Part shown: positions 1 to 10,508 of the stretch, in pieces
Numbering within the stretch: the first letter of the stretch is position 1
Layout: every line of letters begins with the position of its first letter
Assembly: GCF_033568475.1 (NCBI RefSeq)
Contig: NC_133122.1
Coordinates: forward strand, 138,639,402-138,703,401
DNA: 64,000 bases
From: Henckelia pumila
Taxonomy: Eukaryota > Streptophyta > Magnoliopsida > Lamiales > Gesneriaceae
Reading direction: 5' to 3'
Made by a program: the position numbers and the translations under genes
The notes under the pieces: model-generated
Seen by the model: the letters and a program-made list of their open reading frames with translations, nothing else
Told to the model about the DNA's origin: nothing
Databases searched by the model: none

Positions 1-396
1 CTATTATATAAAAATTGAATCTATTATAGTAACTAACTTTGAGGACACCAAAATTTTTTATTTCATAATTACCCTTTCTTATCCTTTATCTCAATAAACC
101 TCCCTCTCAATCTATTATTTAATTTTAAAAAATTACATAAAAAATCATTTATTTTGCACATGCAAAGCATGTGCATTTTGCACTAATATTAAATAAAAGT
201 ACAACTGCTATTATTTATCTAGCATCATTCAACGATTATACGCATTGTGTGCTTATACAATATATTTTTAGTTACGCGTTTTACTTCTGTAAGGGAATAG
301 GGGTAGGTAAAGATTTAAGGAATAAATATTCCTTTCAACTTCAATTCTGTTTTTTTAAAAAAATTAATTAATACACTCCTCTTCAAGACTCCCAAC
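1..396. other. AT-rich intergenic flank
   Basis: No gene recognised. The only structure noted is a 21-base perfect hairpin at 155-175, with arms TGCACATGC and GCATGTGCA around a three-base AAA loop. A related short string recurs near 51880. Open frames here are short and have no recognisable similarity. Confidence 0.6.
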
Positions 397-726
397 TAGA
401 GGTATCAAAATAGGCTAGGTCTGTCGGGTTGGCTGTTCCATCATATAAAATTGGTGGGTTGGGCTGGCAGTTTTCCAAACTGCTAAAGGTGGGCTGGCCC
501 GCACCGACCCGCCTAATGGTAGGTTGTGGTGGTTGCGGGTTGGCCCGCAAAAACCCGCCAATTTACACGTGAGCCCGAAGGGTTGGCCTGTCCCGCCACC
601 TAAAATAGATGGGTTGGATTGTTGTTTTTCCGCTTCGCCTAAAAGGTGGGTCGACCCAGCCCGCCTAATGGTGAGTTACGACGGTTGTGGACCGGCCCAA
701 CCCGTTGACCAGTTTTGACACATCTA
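397..726. mobile_element. hAT-type MITE (non-autonomous), 330 bp, with 8-bp TSD
   Basis: The ends are imperfect terminal inverted repeats, TAGAGGTATCAAAA on the left and the reverse complement of TAGATGTGTCAAAA on the right (12 of 14 match). The element is flanked by a perfect 8-bp duplication, CTCCCAAC, at 389-396 and 727-734, as expected for hAT transposition. The interior is a GC-rich run of GGGTTGG/CCCGCC-like words and has no coding capacity. A truncated, inverted relative lies at 22146-22324. Confidence 0.85.
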
Positions 727-820
727 CTCCCAACTCTGCAAACCTAGCGTTCACTCATTCTGCTCAAATTCTCCTTGATCGCCGCCCGCCGTTACCGTGG
801 TTCAGGAAATATTTTATATT

Positions 821-1319
821 TGATGGGTATAAGTATATTTTTTTAATATACTTTTTATATATAAATTAATAGAGTGGGTCAATCTGCGAGAATAATATTT
901 TTAAAGGACTAATTCTTAATTTGGTAGTCCTGGATGATTAAATTGCATTTTTTGAGCCTAGGAGGGTTATTGTGCAATTTAGCTCAATTTTGCCTATAAA
1001 TAGGAGTGAATCTCTTCATTTCAAGGTAAGTGACTCTTTAGCCTACAAAAGCTCTCTGCTCTCCTGTTTTGTGTGGAGGTGATCGCTGACTTGAGCGTCG
1101 GAGGGTTTCCGCCGGGTGACCACCCGGCGCCTCTAACGTGTGTTCGTGAATCAGGTGACCACCCAAAAGGAAGACGTGCAACTTCTTCAGGTGACCGACG
1201 GAGTAGGAGATCAGGAGATCGTTCCCATCTATAGGTGACCGAAGAAGCAGGAGACCAGGAGGACGTACGACTTCCTATTTTATTTGCTGAATAGGGACAT
1301 AATCATTTCGCCCGCATCA
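821..1319 (+). repeat. 5' LTR of the Tat element
   Basis: Bounded by TGATG...CATCA. A TATA box (TATAAATAGG) at about 994-1003 sets U3 to the left and R/U5 to the right. U5 contains a palindrome with arms GCCGGGTG and CACCCGGC around AC (1111-1128). The heptamer GGTGACC occurs four times, near 1115, 1154, 1190 and 1234. Confidence 0.95.
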
Positions 1320-1322
1320 GAT

Positions 1323-1340
1323 TGGCGCCGTCTGTGGGAA
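1323..1340 (+). other. Primer binding site of the Tat element (tRNA-Asp-like)
   Basis: Three bases after the LTR, TGGCGCCGTCTGTGGGAA matches the start of the tRNA-Asp complement (TGGCGCCGTTGCCGGGGA) in its first nine bases and is imperfect afterwards. Asp is the best candidate primer, and the position is as expected. Confidence 0.75.
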
Positions 1341-1359
1341 AGCCACCTATCCACTAGAG

Positions 1360-2421
1360 ATGCAAACGCGATCACATGCCACCCGTAACACTGAAGGTGG
1401 ATGGGAGCTCCCGCCTCCTAACCACCCGCCTCCTAACCATCCGCCGCAAGAGGAGTTTCTGATCACCCCAAATGCCTTGAAATCCATGTTGGAGGAAGCT
1501 GCCTCGCGTGCGGTCGCGGAAGCCATGACACATTTTTTGGCAGCGCAACAGCATAACTTGGAGGACAATCCAAATGTAAATGGTGAATTGCCTCCTCCTC
1601 AACACCAAGAAAGGAGACGCACACTAGAAGAAGAAGTTGGAACGAACAGGGTACCAAACCCCAGTGCAAGAAGGGAAACAGTGCTCCATGAGGAGGAGGT
1701 AAATAGCCACGGGCCCGTGCGCCCCGGAATTCGGACTGAGGAGAGAGGAGAAAGTGCTCTAGCAATCTTACCGGCCCGGCGAAGCCCATTCACTACTGCT
1801 ATTTTAGCCGAGGTACTGACAGCTGGAGTGAAGATAGCAAGTCTGCCAGAGTATGATGGATCAGGAGATCCTCAGGATCATCTCGACAGGTTTTATGCAA
1901 AAGCCGATCTATATGACTTCAGTGATGCCGCATACTGCAAAATCTTTCGGACTACGCTGACTAATCGCGCACTGGCATGGTTCAATAAACTCCCAGCAGG
2001 AAGCATTGCAAGCCTGGAACAACTTACTCAGCGTTTCCTTCATCAGTTCTCCATTAATCGAAAATACCCTAAGACTGCATCATACCTATTCTCGGTTGTG
2101 CAAAAAGAAGGAGAGAGCTTAAGAGAGTATGTGCAGCGTTTCACTCAGGCTGTTCACGAAGTCCCACATGTCAATCATGATCTCTTGGCAGGAATTATGC
2201 AACAAAACCTCCGTCATCGAAAGTTTAAAGAATCCATAGCAGGAAAACCCCCAAGCACCTTGGAAGAATTACTGGAAAGAGCCGAGAAGTATATACGCAT
2301 TGAGGAGACTATTGAACCACGATATTTAGGAAAAAGAAAAAGGAAGAAGAAAAACCAAGAGAAGGCCGAAAAGAAGAGAAACGAGGATTCCAAGGCCCTC
2401 GTCTTCAGCAGGTACCCCTAA
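1360..2421 (+). CDS. gag: Tat gag (capsid part)
   Basis: A 353-residue frame starting at the first ATG after the PBS. Residues about 145-320 form a Retrotrans_gag domain (LPEYDGSGDPQDHLDRF..., ...ALAWFNKLP...SLEQLTQRFLHQF..., ...KEGESLREYVQRFTQAVHEV). The N-terminus is proline-rich and the C-terminus is a lysine/glutamate-rich tract. The product would form the cytoplasmic virus-like particle that packages element RNA. The frame stops at 2419-2421 in the middle of a stretch that relatives read through into the zinc-knuckle part of Gag, which here lies in another frame at the start of the next ORF. The break falls at a run of C residues (2415-2418) and looks like a one-base indel, though a -1 frameshift signal cannot be excluded. 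Confidence 0.92.
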   Translation: MQTRSHATRNTEGGWELPPPNHPPPNHPPQEEFLITPNALKSMLEEAASRAVAEAMTHFLAAQQHNLEDNPNVNGELPPPQHQERRRTLEEEVGTNRVPNPSARRETVLHEEEVNSHGPVRPGIRTEERGESALAILPARRSPFTTAILAEVLTAGVKIASLPEYDGSGDPQDHLDRFYAKADLYDFSDAAYCKIFRTTLTNRALAWFNKLPAGSIASLEQLTQRFLHQFSINRKYPKTASYLFSVVQKEGESLREYVQRFTQAVHEVPHVNHDLLAGIMQQNLRHRKFKESIAGKPPSTLEELLERAEKYIRIEETIEPRYLGKRKRKKKNQEKAEKKRNEDSKALVFSRYP

Positions 2422-2429
2422 ATGCACGT

Positions 2430-5400
2430 TTGACTGATATATTGGTGGTTGCGGAAAAACAAGGCTTGCTGCAACCTCCGAGGCCAATGAAAGACAACCC
2501 AAAGCGACTGAAATCTGACAAGTATTGCCACTTTCACAAAGACAAAGGACATTCTACCGAAGACTGTTACAGCTTGAGAACAGAAATAGAGAAGCTAATC
2601 AAACGTGGCTATTTAAAAGACTTCGTGAGTAAGTCTCACCACCAACAACGAGACAACAAGTCTTATGAAGATCGTCGAAACAGAGAACCCCCAAAGAATC
2701 ATGAGAAGCAAGGAAAGCATAATGGAGATTTCCATGAGAACATGCCGACCGGAGGGGTTATCGCTGTTATAACCGGGGGACCAGCTTGCGGAGATTCAAA
2801 TAGAGCGAGGAAGACTCTTCTGCGTAATGCTTCTAGGGGGAATCACTATCCTCACCCTAACCAAGCCCAAGTCGTGTGTGAAATATCGAAAATATCAAAA
2901 GAAATGACATTCACTGAGTCAGATAGGGAATACCCTTTAGTTGAGCACAATGACGCATTGGTCGTCTCTGCTACAATATCCAACTTCTGGGTGAAAAAGA
3001 TGCTGGTTGACTCAGGCAGTTCAGCAGATATCATTTTTCTTAATGCATTTGTTAAAATGGGGATAGACAATGCACAGCTAACGCCCATCAGCACCCCTTT
3101 AGTTGGATTTTCTGGAGAAGTAGTGGAAGCACTAGGAGAGATCACACTTCCGCTCTCGCTAGGTTCGTATCCGAGAAGAGTTACAAAAATGGTAAAGTTC
3201 TTGGTAGTAAATGCATCATCTGCATATAACGTGATACTGGGGCGCCCGAGTCTAAATGTTTTCCAAGCCATAGGATCAACCTATCATATGAAGTTGAAGT
3301 TCCCAACGTCAGAAGGAGTTGGAGAGGCTGTTGGTGATAGCAGGTTGGCTCGGGAGTGTCATGCTAACATCCTGCGAGACCCTGCCAATTGTAAGAAAAG
3401 GTCAAGGGTGGACGAGATATCAACTCAGAAGAAGAGACATCCACAGACAGATGAGCCCAAAAATGATAGAATACATACTATCGATAATGAAGTCGAGAAA
3501 GTAAAACACTTAGAGGCAACCGAAGCGCTAAAAAGAATAGAGGTAACTCCAGGAAGTCCCGGTAGAATTCTTAAGATTGGAACGGAGATGCCTGCTGAAG
3601 TAGAACAGATGATAACAACATTCCTCAGGGAAAATGCAGATGTATTCGCCTGGGAAGGTGAACCCTTACCAGGAATACCTCATGAGTATGCCCTCCATCA
3701 ACTTAATGTGGACCCCAGGATGAAGCCAGTAAAGCAAAAGAAACGATCTTTTGGAGCAGAAAAGAACAAACATATTACGGTCGAAGTAGAAAAACTGGTG
3801 AAGACCAAGTATATCAGGCCAGTCTCCTATCCCGAATGGCTAGCAAATGTGGTGCTTGTTCCCAAACCCGGAGGTAAGTGGCGTCTATGCATAGACTTCA
3901 CCGATTTAAACAAGGCTTGCCCCAAAGATCTCTTTCCATTGCCGCGAATCGACTTGTTGGTTGATTCCACCGCCGGATGTGAGTTGCTCAGTTTTTTGGA
4001 TGCTTACCAAGGGTATAATCAGATAGGTTTAGCTCCTGAAGATCAAGAAAAAGCAAGCTTCATTACTGATCAAGGTATCTATTGCTATGAAGTAATGCCT
4101 TTTGGATTGAAAAATGCTGGGGCCACGTATCAAAGATTGGTAAACAAGATGTTCGAGAAATTGATCGGGCGGAGTATGGAGGTCTATATCGATGATATGT
4201 TGATAAAAAGCGTTATAGCTCTCAAGCATGTGGAAGATATCAAAGAATGTTTTGAGATATTGAGGAAATACAAAATGAAGTTAAACCCCGAAAAATGTGC
4301 TTTTGGGGTTCGAGGAGGAAAATTCTTAGGATACATGGTTTCCCAGCGAGGAATAGAGGCGAACCCTGAGAAAATTAAAGCAATCCTAAGCATGGCACCC
4401 CCCAAGAGCATAAAAGGGATGCAGGAGTTAGCAGGAAGGATGGCCGCCTTGAACCGTTTTATTTCCAGATCGGCTGACAGAGGGTTACCATTCTTCAAAG
4501 TCCTAAGGCAGGGAAAAGGTTTTCGTTGGACCGAAGAGTGTCAACATGCTTTCGAAGATTTAAAAAAGTACTTAGCAACATCACCATTGCTCATGAAACC
4601 AAAAGACGGAGATACCCTTTTACTCTACTTGGCGATATCGACTGAATCAATCAGCGCAGTTCTGACAGTGGACAGGGAACGGGAACATAAACCCGTGTAC
4701 TACATAAGCAAAGTATTGCAGGGCGCCGAGCTCCGATACACTAACATCGAGAAGTTGGCCTTAGCATTAGTAGTGGCAGGAAGAAAGCTGCGTCCCTACT
4801 TTTTATCCCACCAGGTGGTTGCACTAACAAATCACCCTTTGAAGAGAATATTGTCCAGCCCAGAGACATCTGGAAGGATGACCAAATGGGCCGTCGAGCT
4901 AAGTGAGTATGGGATTGAATATCAGCCGCGCCCCGCCATTAAAGCGCAAGTTCTAGCAGACTTCATAGTAGAAATGGAAACCAATGGCGCAGGAGTTTCA
5001 GCTCCCACTTGGGCAATCCACGTAGATGGATCCTCCACGTCTGGAGGAAGTGGAGCAGGGGTGTTAGTAGAGAGTCCACAGGGAGATCAGTTCCAGTACG
5101 CCATCAAATTTCAGTTTCCAACATCAAACAATGAAGCAGAATACGAAGCACTTATCATGGGAATAGAACTGGCTTTAGCGGCAGGGGCTGGAAAGCTGAT
5201 CGCCTATAGCGATTCACAACTCATAGTCAATCAAGTTCAAGGGAACTATGAAGCCAAAGAAGATAGTATGAAGGAGTACTTATCAAAAGTGAAAGACCTT
5301 CTTGTTCGTTTAGAGAATTTTGAAATCAAGCAAATTCCTCGAGCTGAAAATGAAATAGCAGATCAACTGGCCAAATTCGGCAGCTCCGCGACAGGAATTA

Positions 5401-6719
5401 GTAGCAGGAAAATTACGTTCATCACGTGTGATAAAAAGGGAATAGGAACTGGAAGTCTTAACATCCTGTGTGCGAATCAGGGTAAGCCAAGTTGGAAGGA
5501 TGAAATCATCAAGTACCTGTCAGAAGGAGAACGCCCCCCAGAGCAGGACAAAGCAAGAAAGCTTAGGGTAAGAGCCGCTCGATTCACTTTAATAGACGGA
5601 GAACTGTACAAGAGGGGGTACTCTCAGCCGTACTTGAAATGTCTTGCACTTGCTCAGGCAAACTACGTACTCAGGGAAATCCACGAAGGAATTTGTGGAA
5701 ACCATTTGGGAGGCAAAGCATTGGCTGGAAAAGCACTCCGACAAGGATACTTTTGGCCTACGATGAGGCAAGATGCGCTCGAGCTAGTAAAACGATGTAG
5801 GTCGTGTCAAGAACATGCTAATATTCAGCATCTACCAGCTACACCGCTTCAACCACTCGAAAGCCCATTGCCTTTTGCTCAATGGGGAGTGGACCTAGTA
5901 GGGCCTTTTCCTCTTGCTGCAGGGCAAAGAAAGTTTCTTATCGTAGCTGTCGACTACTTTACTAAATGGGTCGAAGCAGAGCCACTTGCAAAAATTTCTG
6001 AGAAAGAGGTGATTAATTTCCTATGGAAAAATATAGTTTGCCGATTCGGAATTCCGCGAGCACTAGTGTCTGACAACGGCACTCAGTTTTCCGGTGCCAA
6101 GTTGAGGGAATGGTGCCTAGGACTGTCCATCCAACAATTCTTCACTTCTGTCGGGCATCCACAAGCCAACGGACAGACCGAAGTAACCAATCGAACTATC
6201 CTGCAACATATCAAGACTCGAATTGGGGAGGCCAAGGGAAAATGGGTTGACGAACTACCCAGTGTCCTGTGGGCATACAGAACCACTCCGCGAAGCTCGA
6301 CAGGAGAATCTCCGTTCAGCCTGGCCTATGGGGCCGAAGCCATTGCCCCTGCAGAAATCGGAGAAGAATCACTAAGGATAAAACATTACAATGCAGAGGG
6401 AAACGAGCAGGATTTACGGGCATCTCTAGACCTTATTGAGGAGCTTAGAGAAGGGGCAGCAGTACGAGCCGCAAGGCACAGAGCACGGATGTCAAGGGCA
6501 TATGACCACCGAGTAAAACAACGAACTTTCCAGGTGGGAGACCTGGTAATGAGAAGAGCAGATGTCCTACACCCCGTAGGAAAGCTGGATCCAAAGTGGG
6601 AAGGACCATATAAAGTAATCAAAATAGCCCGAGAAGGAGCTTATCGCCTTCAGCATTCGAACGGGAAGGTGCTGCCTAGAACGTGGAATGTGGCAAACTT
6701 AAAGAAATATTTTCAGTAA
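2430..6719 (+). CDS. pol: Tat pol polyprotein (protease, RT, two RNases H, integrase)
   Basis: The frame is 1429 residues long and opens at TTG 2430 only because of the upstream frame break; it is open further upstream. In order: a CCHC-like knuckle of the form C-X2-H-X4-H-X4-C (C33, H36, H41, C46); aspartic protease with VDSGSSAD (D194); reverse transcriptase with YIDD (588-589); a first RNase H at about 725-840; an archaeal-type RNase H with D866, E904, D928 and D978; an integrase zinc region near 1095-1140; and an integrase core with D1155, D1215 and E1251 (D-X35-E). All catalytic residues are present and there is no internal stop. A second RNase H is the signature of the Tat clade. The product copies element RNA and integrates the cDNA. 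Catalytically the copy looks competent; only the gag junction is broken. Confidence 0.96.
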   Translation: MTDILVVAEKQGLLQPPRPMKDNPKRLKSDKYCHFHKDKGHSTEDCYSLRTEIEKLIKRGYLKDFVSKSHHQQRDNKSYEDRRNREPPKNHEKQGKHNGDFHENMPTGGVIAVITGGPACGDSNRARKTLLRNASRGNHYPHPNQAQVVCEISKISKEMTFTESDREYPLVEHNDALVVSATISNFWVKKMLVDSGSSADIIFLNAFVKMGIDNAQLTPISTPLVGFSGEVVEALGEITLPLSLGSYPRRVTKMVKFLVVNASSAYNVILGRPSLNVFQAIGSTYHMKLKFPTSEGVGEAVGDSRLARECHANILRDPANCKKRSRVDEISTQKKRHPQTDEPKNDRIHTIDNEVEKVKHLEATEALKRIEVTPGSPGRILKIGTEMPAEVEQMITTFLRENADVFAWEGEPLPGIPHEYALHQLNVDPRMKPVKQKKRSFGAEKNKHITVEVEKLVKTKYIRPVSYPEWLANVVLVPKPGGKWRLCIDFTDLNKACPKDLFPLPRIDLLVDSTAGCELLSFLDAYQGYNQIGLAPEDQEKASFITDQGIYCYEVMPFGLKNAGATYQRLVNKMFEKLIGRSMEVYIDDMLIKSVIALKHVEDIKECFEILRKYKMKLNPEKCAFGVRGGKFLGYMVSQRGIEANPEKIKAILSMAPPKSIKGMQELAGRMAALNRFISRSADRGLPFFKVLRQGKGFRWTEECQHAFEDLKKYLATSPLLMKPKDGDTLLLYLAISTESISAVLTVDREREHKPVYYISKVLQGAELRYTNIEKLALALVVAGRKLRPYFLSHQVVALTNHPLKRILSSPETSGRMTKWAVELSEYGIEYQPRPAIKAQVLADFIVEMETNGAGVSAPTWAIHVDGSSTSGGSGAGVLVESPQGDQFQYAIKFQFPTSNNEAEYEALIMGIELALAAGAGKLIAYSDSQLIVNQVQGNYEAKEDSMKEYLSKVKDLLVRLENFEIKQIPRAENEIADQLAKFGSSATGISSRKITFITCDKKGIGTGSLNILCANQGKPSWKDEIIKYLSEGERPPEQDKARKLRVRAARFTLIDGELYKRGYSQPYLKCLALAQANYVLREIHEGICGNHLGGKALAGKALRQGYFWPTMRQDALELVKRCRSCQEHANIQHLPATPLQPLESPLPFAQWGVDLVGPFPLAAGQRKFLIVAVDYFTKWVEAEPLAKISEKEVINFLWKNIVCRFGIPRALVSDNGTQFSGAKLREWCLGLSIQQFFTSVGHPQANGQTEVTNRTILQHIKTRIGEAKGKWVDELPSVLWAYRTTPRSSTGESPFSLAYGAEAIAPAEIGEESLRIKHYNAEGNEQDLRASLDLIEELREGAAVRAARHRARMSRAYDHRVKQRTFQVGDLVMRRADVLHPVGKLDPKWEGPYKVIKIAREGAYRLQHSNGKVLPRTWNVANLKKYFQ

Positions 6720-7287
6720 CTCATAGCTGCTTTTCCTTTTTAGCTAAGCAACAAGAGTAATAGTTCCGTAGTTGTAATACGTTTTCATATAAATAAAAGT
6801 TTTTGTAAAAGCATCGCATCATGCTTTCTCCCTTCACAAAACTGCATGAGTAAATCACGCATGTTTACTCACTTAAAAGCATTTATAATCGTCACTAAAC
6901 CCTGGTCGTCAAAAAACAGGTCACCTAAAGCATAAGAGGCCTGGCCAGCCCAGCTAAGGTACTTTGACACTGTAAGAGGTCAAGACGAATAGGAAGCCCC
7001 CACCACCCATGAGGTAGGTGTACGATTTTCCAAGAGACACGACAAACCTTGGAAATCTGATCAATTTCCAAGTACTAACGAGAGTATAACAATAAGGAAA
7101 TATTTCGAAGCAAGCATAAAATAAACCAAGATATATAGCAGAGTATAACAAAAACCAGCTCCAAAAAACAGACAGAGTATAAAAACATCGGAATATCGCT
7201 CTCGCAGGAGCTGGAAAGAGACTATAATAGAAATTCCAAAAAACGCAAAATCGTTTAAAGGACAACTCTCTACACATGAAATAAATA

Positions 7288-9448
7288 TCATGGAACACCA
7301 GGAGCATCATCTCCCTGGAGGGAGTTCAAAGCCTCTATAATCTCGAAGTCACCAAAATCATCAAGGGGCGCAGCTACCCTCGGCATATCAGTCGGTCCCA
7401 TGTCCGGATCCGGAAAACCAGCGCCAATCATCTTGACCACATTCTCCGAAACATGCTGCTCGCGAAGAATTCGGCGGCTCTCAAGTATCAACTCATCATG
7501 AATCGCATAAGCACGCCGAAAAACTTCCTCCTCAAAAGCAGCGGAGGCGCAAAATGATTCAACAGCCCTCTCCTCCAAACTCCTCTGCAACTGCAACCCC
7601 GGAGGGGAGGACAAAAACCCAGCTCCAGTCTGTACCTCAGTATAGTGCCTCTCATAAAGAGCACTAAGCTCAGAACGAAGAGTCTCCCCCTCCTTTTCCT
7701 TCACACCAAGCTTCTCCGGCCACTGACGGAGTTCTTCCTTAATGCTAGAATTCTCCCCTCCCAAACGGAGAATCTCTTCCTTCGCCCTAACCTCCGAAGC
7801 TTCAAGGCAAACAACATCTTCCTTCAGTTTGGCCAACTCCTTCAGAATCTTAGCCTCGTCAGCTTGAGCCTTGTCTTCTTGAGCCTCCAGAGCTCGTACA
7901 GCCGACAAAATCTCAAGCCAATAAGAGAAAAATAAATAAGAACCTTATTGATAATATCAAGATAAGAAAAATAAACTCTTCAAGAATACCTGACAAGAAC
8001 CAAGGGCAATAGAGTGGCGTAGGATCGAAGAGGATCGAGGGATCAAATGGTTCAAATCATGATCCCCTACTACCTTGGCCCCCCGCCTAAGGCCAATCTC
8101 AAAATCACTGGAGTCCCAGAAGGACTCTGCACCATCCCTATTCACCCCGTCAAGAAGCAAGGGGTGTGGTCTCGCTTTCCTCACCGAAGAGGATGAAGCC
8201 TCCCGAAGTTTCTTCGCAGGATCAGCAGGAAGGACTTCACCCCCTTTTTTACCCTCCTCCATCGGCCTCTTGCTCGCCCCCCTCCGGTGATCAATAGCAC
8301 CGGAACCCGAAGATCTCTCATCAGGCAAGGAAGGGATACTATGGCCCTGGCGTCCTCGTGGTACCACGCCTCGGCTCACTCCAGCACGGGGAACTGACTC
8401 AGAAACACGATCAGATGCATCTCTCCCATTTCCCTTGTGCTTCGGCCCACTCCAAGGAAGAGGGCGACCGGACGTATTCTCCCGATGACGGAGCTTACTC
8501 AGGTCAATCTGGTTACCTGTAAGGAAGATTGCATAAAATATAAAAAAAAATGTTCAGAGCCAAACAAATATAAGTAGTAAATACAAGAAGTAAATGATTA
8601 CACAAGCAAAAGACCTAAATAGTACCAGCACTAACTAAACACCGAGGGTCAAAATTTTCGTTAAAGAGCCCCAGAGACCGACATTGTGATTGAAGCTCAA
8701 GAATAGATCCTTTATTCTTTATTATAGTAAGCCCAGAGCTCCAATCCACGGGCACCCCCCACCCGCAATCTTTAGCATAAAAGAAGTCTGACTTCCAAGC
8801 ACCTCGGTGAGATCGAAGTTTACGTAAGAACCTACACTTCGGACGGGGCTGGAAATATATATCAGAATCCGGTTTCGTGGGACGAGCTGAAAAAAGTGCA
8901 TGAAATAAATCCAGGCTTGGATCCAATTCAAAAGCACCCACTTGATGTCGAAATCCGAAAAAATACAGAAGGGCATTAGGAGTCAACTGACTGAGACTAA
9001 CGCCTAAACTTTTTATTAACCCTATCAAGACAGGGCATGGAGGAATTGAGAAACCGCTGTTTAAGTGTTCAACATAAACTGTGAAAAAACCAGCAGGCGG
9101 AGAGTGACGAGAGTCACCGGGGCACGGAACTATAATGTCGCAAGATCTGGGTATTCCTTTGCAGCGGCACACATAAGAAACGCTTTCACGAGACAAAGGA
9201 TGGGACACCGTCTCACCAGGAATCCCATCACTGTCTGACTCGCTAGAAGAACCAAGGTCGGGCTCAAGATTAAAATCGACAGGCTTTAGGCTCTGTAATG
9301 ATGCCGACGCAACGTCAAGTGTGACAGAATTACTCAAATTGACGATACCTACACCTGAGCTGGGACTGTAAACCGGCAATTCAATTTCAGTGTATCGCTC
9401 AGAATCAGGGCTATGATTGGACTCAGTCTGAGATTCACGCAAAGACAT
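7288..9448 (-). CDS. Antisense three-exon gene of the Tat element (Transposase_28-like, coiled coil)
   Basis: Three minus-strand frames join through two GT-AG introns with matching phase: exon 1 9448-8626, intron 8625-8517 (GTACTA...TTACAG), exon 2 8516-7990, intron 7989-7912 (GTATTC...TTGAG), exon 3 7911-7288. The total of 1974 nt encodes 657 residues with no internal stop. The start is the first ATG in the frame, at 9448. Residues about 110-215 (PPAGFF...LTPNALLYFFGF...) resemble the Pfam Transposase_28 'putative gypsy type transposon' family. Exon 3 begins with a long heptad-rich coiled coil rich in E, K, L and A. The middle is basic and serine-rich. It lies between integrase and the 3' LTR, on the opposite strand to gag-pol. 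Antisense extra ORFs are known in Tat/Retand-type elements, but their function is not established. The intact joined frame argues that it is expressed or was selected until recently. The splice sites are inferred by eye. Confidence 0.8.
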
Positions 9449-9658
9449 CAATAAGGAATATTCTTTCCCTCTGCCGCATCCTACGTAATTTTGCGGGGAT
9501 CTCACAAATTAAATTTTGTATATTTGAGATACTTCTTTGAAGATATTCCTCGAAAATAATTAATGCATAAACATGAAACATATATACATAAACAAATATA
9601 CAGTCAATAAACTAAAAATTAATTGCATAATACATAAGTACAGTAACAACAACCAAGA

Positions 9659-10202
9659 GAGCGACACCCGCTCTTTTTTTTCTCCCATCTCCGTCAAAAT
9701 AGTAAATAAGCGACACCCGCTTTCCAGTCAAAACTCCGTCATGAGCGACTCCCGCTCCCCTTCGCAAAATCCGATGCACCAAAATGAGCGACACCCGCTC
9801 AAACACTTCCTGTCAAACACCGTGAGCGACGCCCGCTCCCCTTCAAAGAGTCCGAACGGCACCTCGCCGCGCCCATTACTCCGCCCAGCAACACACCGCG
9901 GCCACCACTCCTCCACTACGCCGATACAAGCAACACACCATCGCACTACTTCCAAAAATCAACAAAGAGCGACGCCCGCTCATCTTCTCCCCCTAGCAAT
10001 GCATCGCTGCCCTTATCACCATCCATCACCCTAAGGCACGCAAGCAGAACTCCACCTCAACTCAAAAATACACCAGCTCTCCGCAGAAGCAGCACCATCA
10101 CCCACCTCCTGCAACAAACCAACATCGCATATCTCTCATTGATGCAATCGCAACACCTTCTCCGCACTACCTCCGCCACCAACTAGAGAGCGACGCCCGC
10201 TC
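9659..10202. promoter_or_regulatory. Array of seven 15-bp palindromic motifs upstream of the antisense gene
   Basis: The motif GAGCGACNCCCGCTC (arms GAGCG and CGCTC, five-base spacer) occurs at 9659-9673, 9743-9757, 9786-9800, 9824-9838, 9967-9981 and 10188-10202. A seventh copy at 9708-9722 reads AAGCGACACCCGCTT: both outer arm bases have changed together, so the self-complementarity is kept. The array lies about 210-750 bp upstream of the antisense start codon, inside the element, where a promoter for that gene should be. A role as protein-binding sites is inference. Confidence 0.75.
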
Positions 10203-10508
10203 AGATTAGCAACACGCCGTTGCTCATGCCCATACCAACAACCCCATCGCCATCATGCCTCCACCAGCCACCATCCCAATCTTCACACGGCCCCAGCCGA
10301 TGCACAAGAACATCATTCCCAATCGCGAGCCGTCACTATCCCCACCACTTCATGAGCTTAACCCCACGACCCATCGCCATCGTCGCGCTAGCATCACCAT
10401 CACGCACCAATCACCACCCATGGCCCCAGCCATCCCTCTGCCTCCTTCGAAATCTCGAACAAAAAAAAAGAAAAACAGAGAAAAAAGGAGAAGCAGAGAT
10501 GAGTAACA

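Noticed and set aside
7645-8290. Plus-strand frames opposite the antisense gene
   Set aside because: Shadows of the minus-strand exons, with no domain and no splice support.
9573-10034. Plus-strand 153-residue frame with SDARSPSK-like repeats
   Set aside because: The repeated peptide is just the translated 15-bp DNA palindrome array. Spacing is irregular and the motif falls in different frames, so the DNA motif is primary.
9659-10202. CRISPR-like repeat array
   Set aside because: Repeats are too short, spacers are irregular (13 to 206 bp) and the context is a plant retrotransposon.
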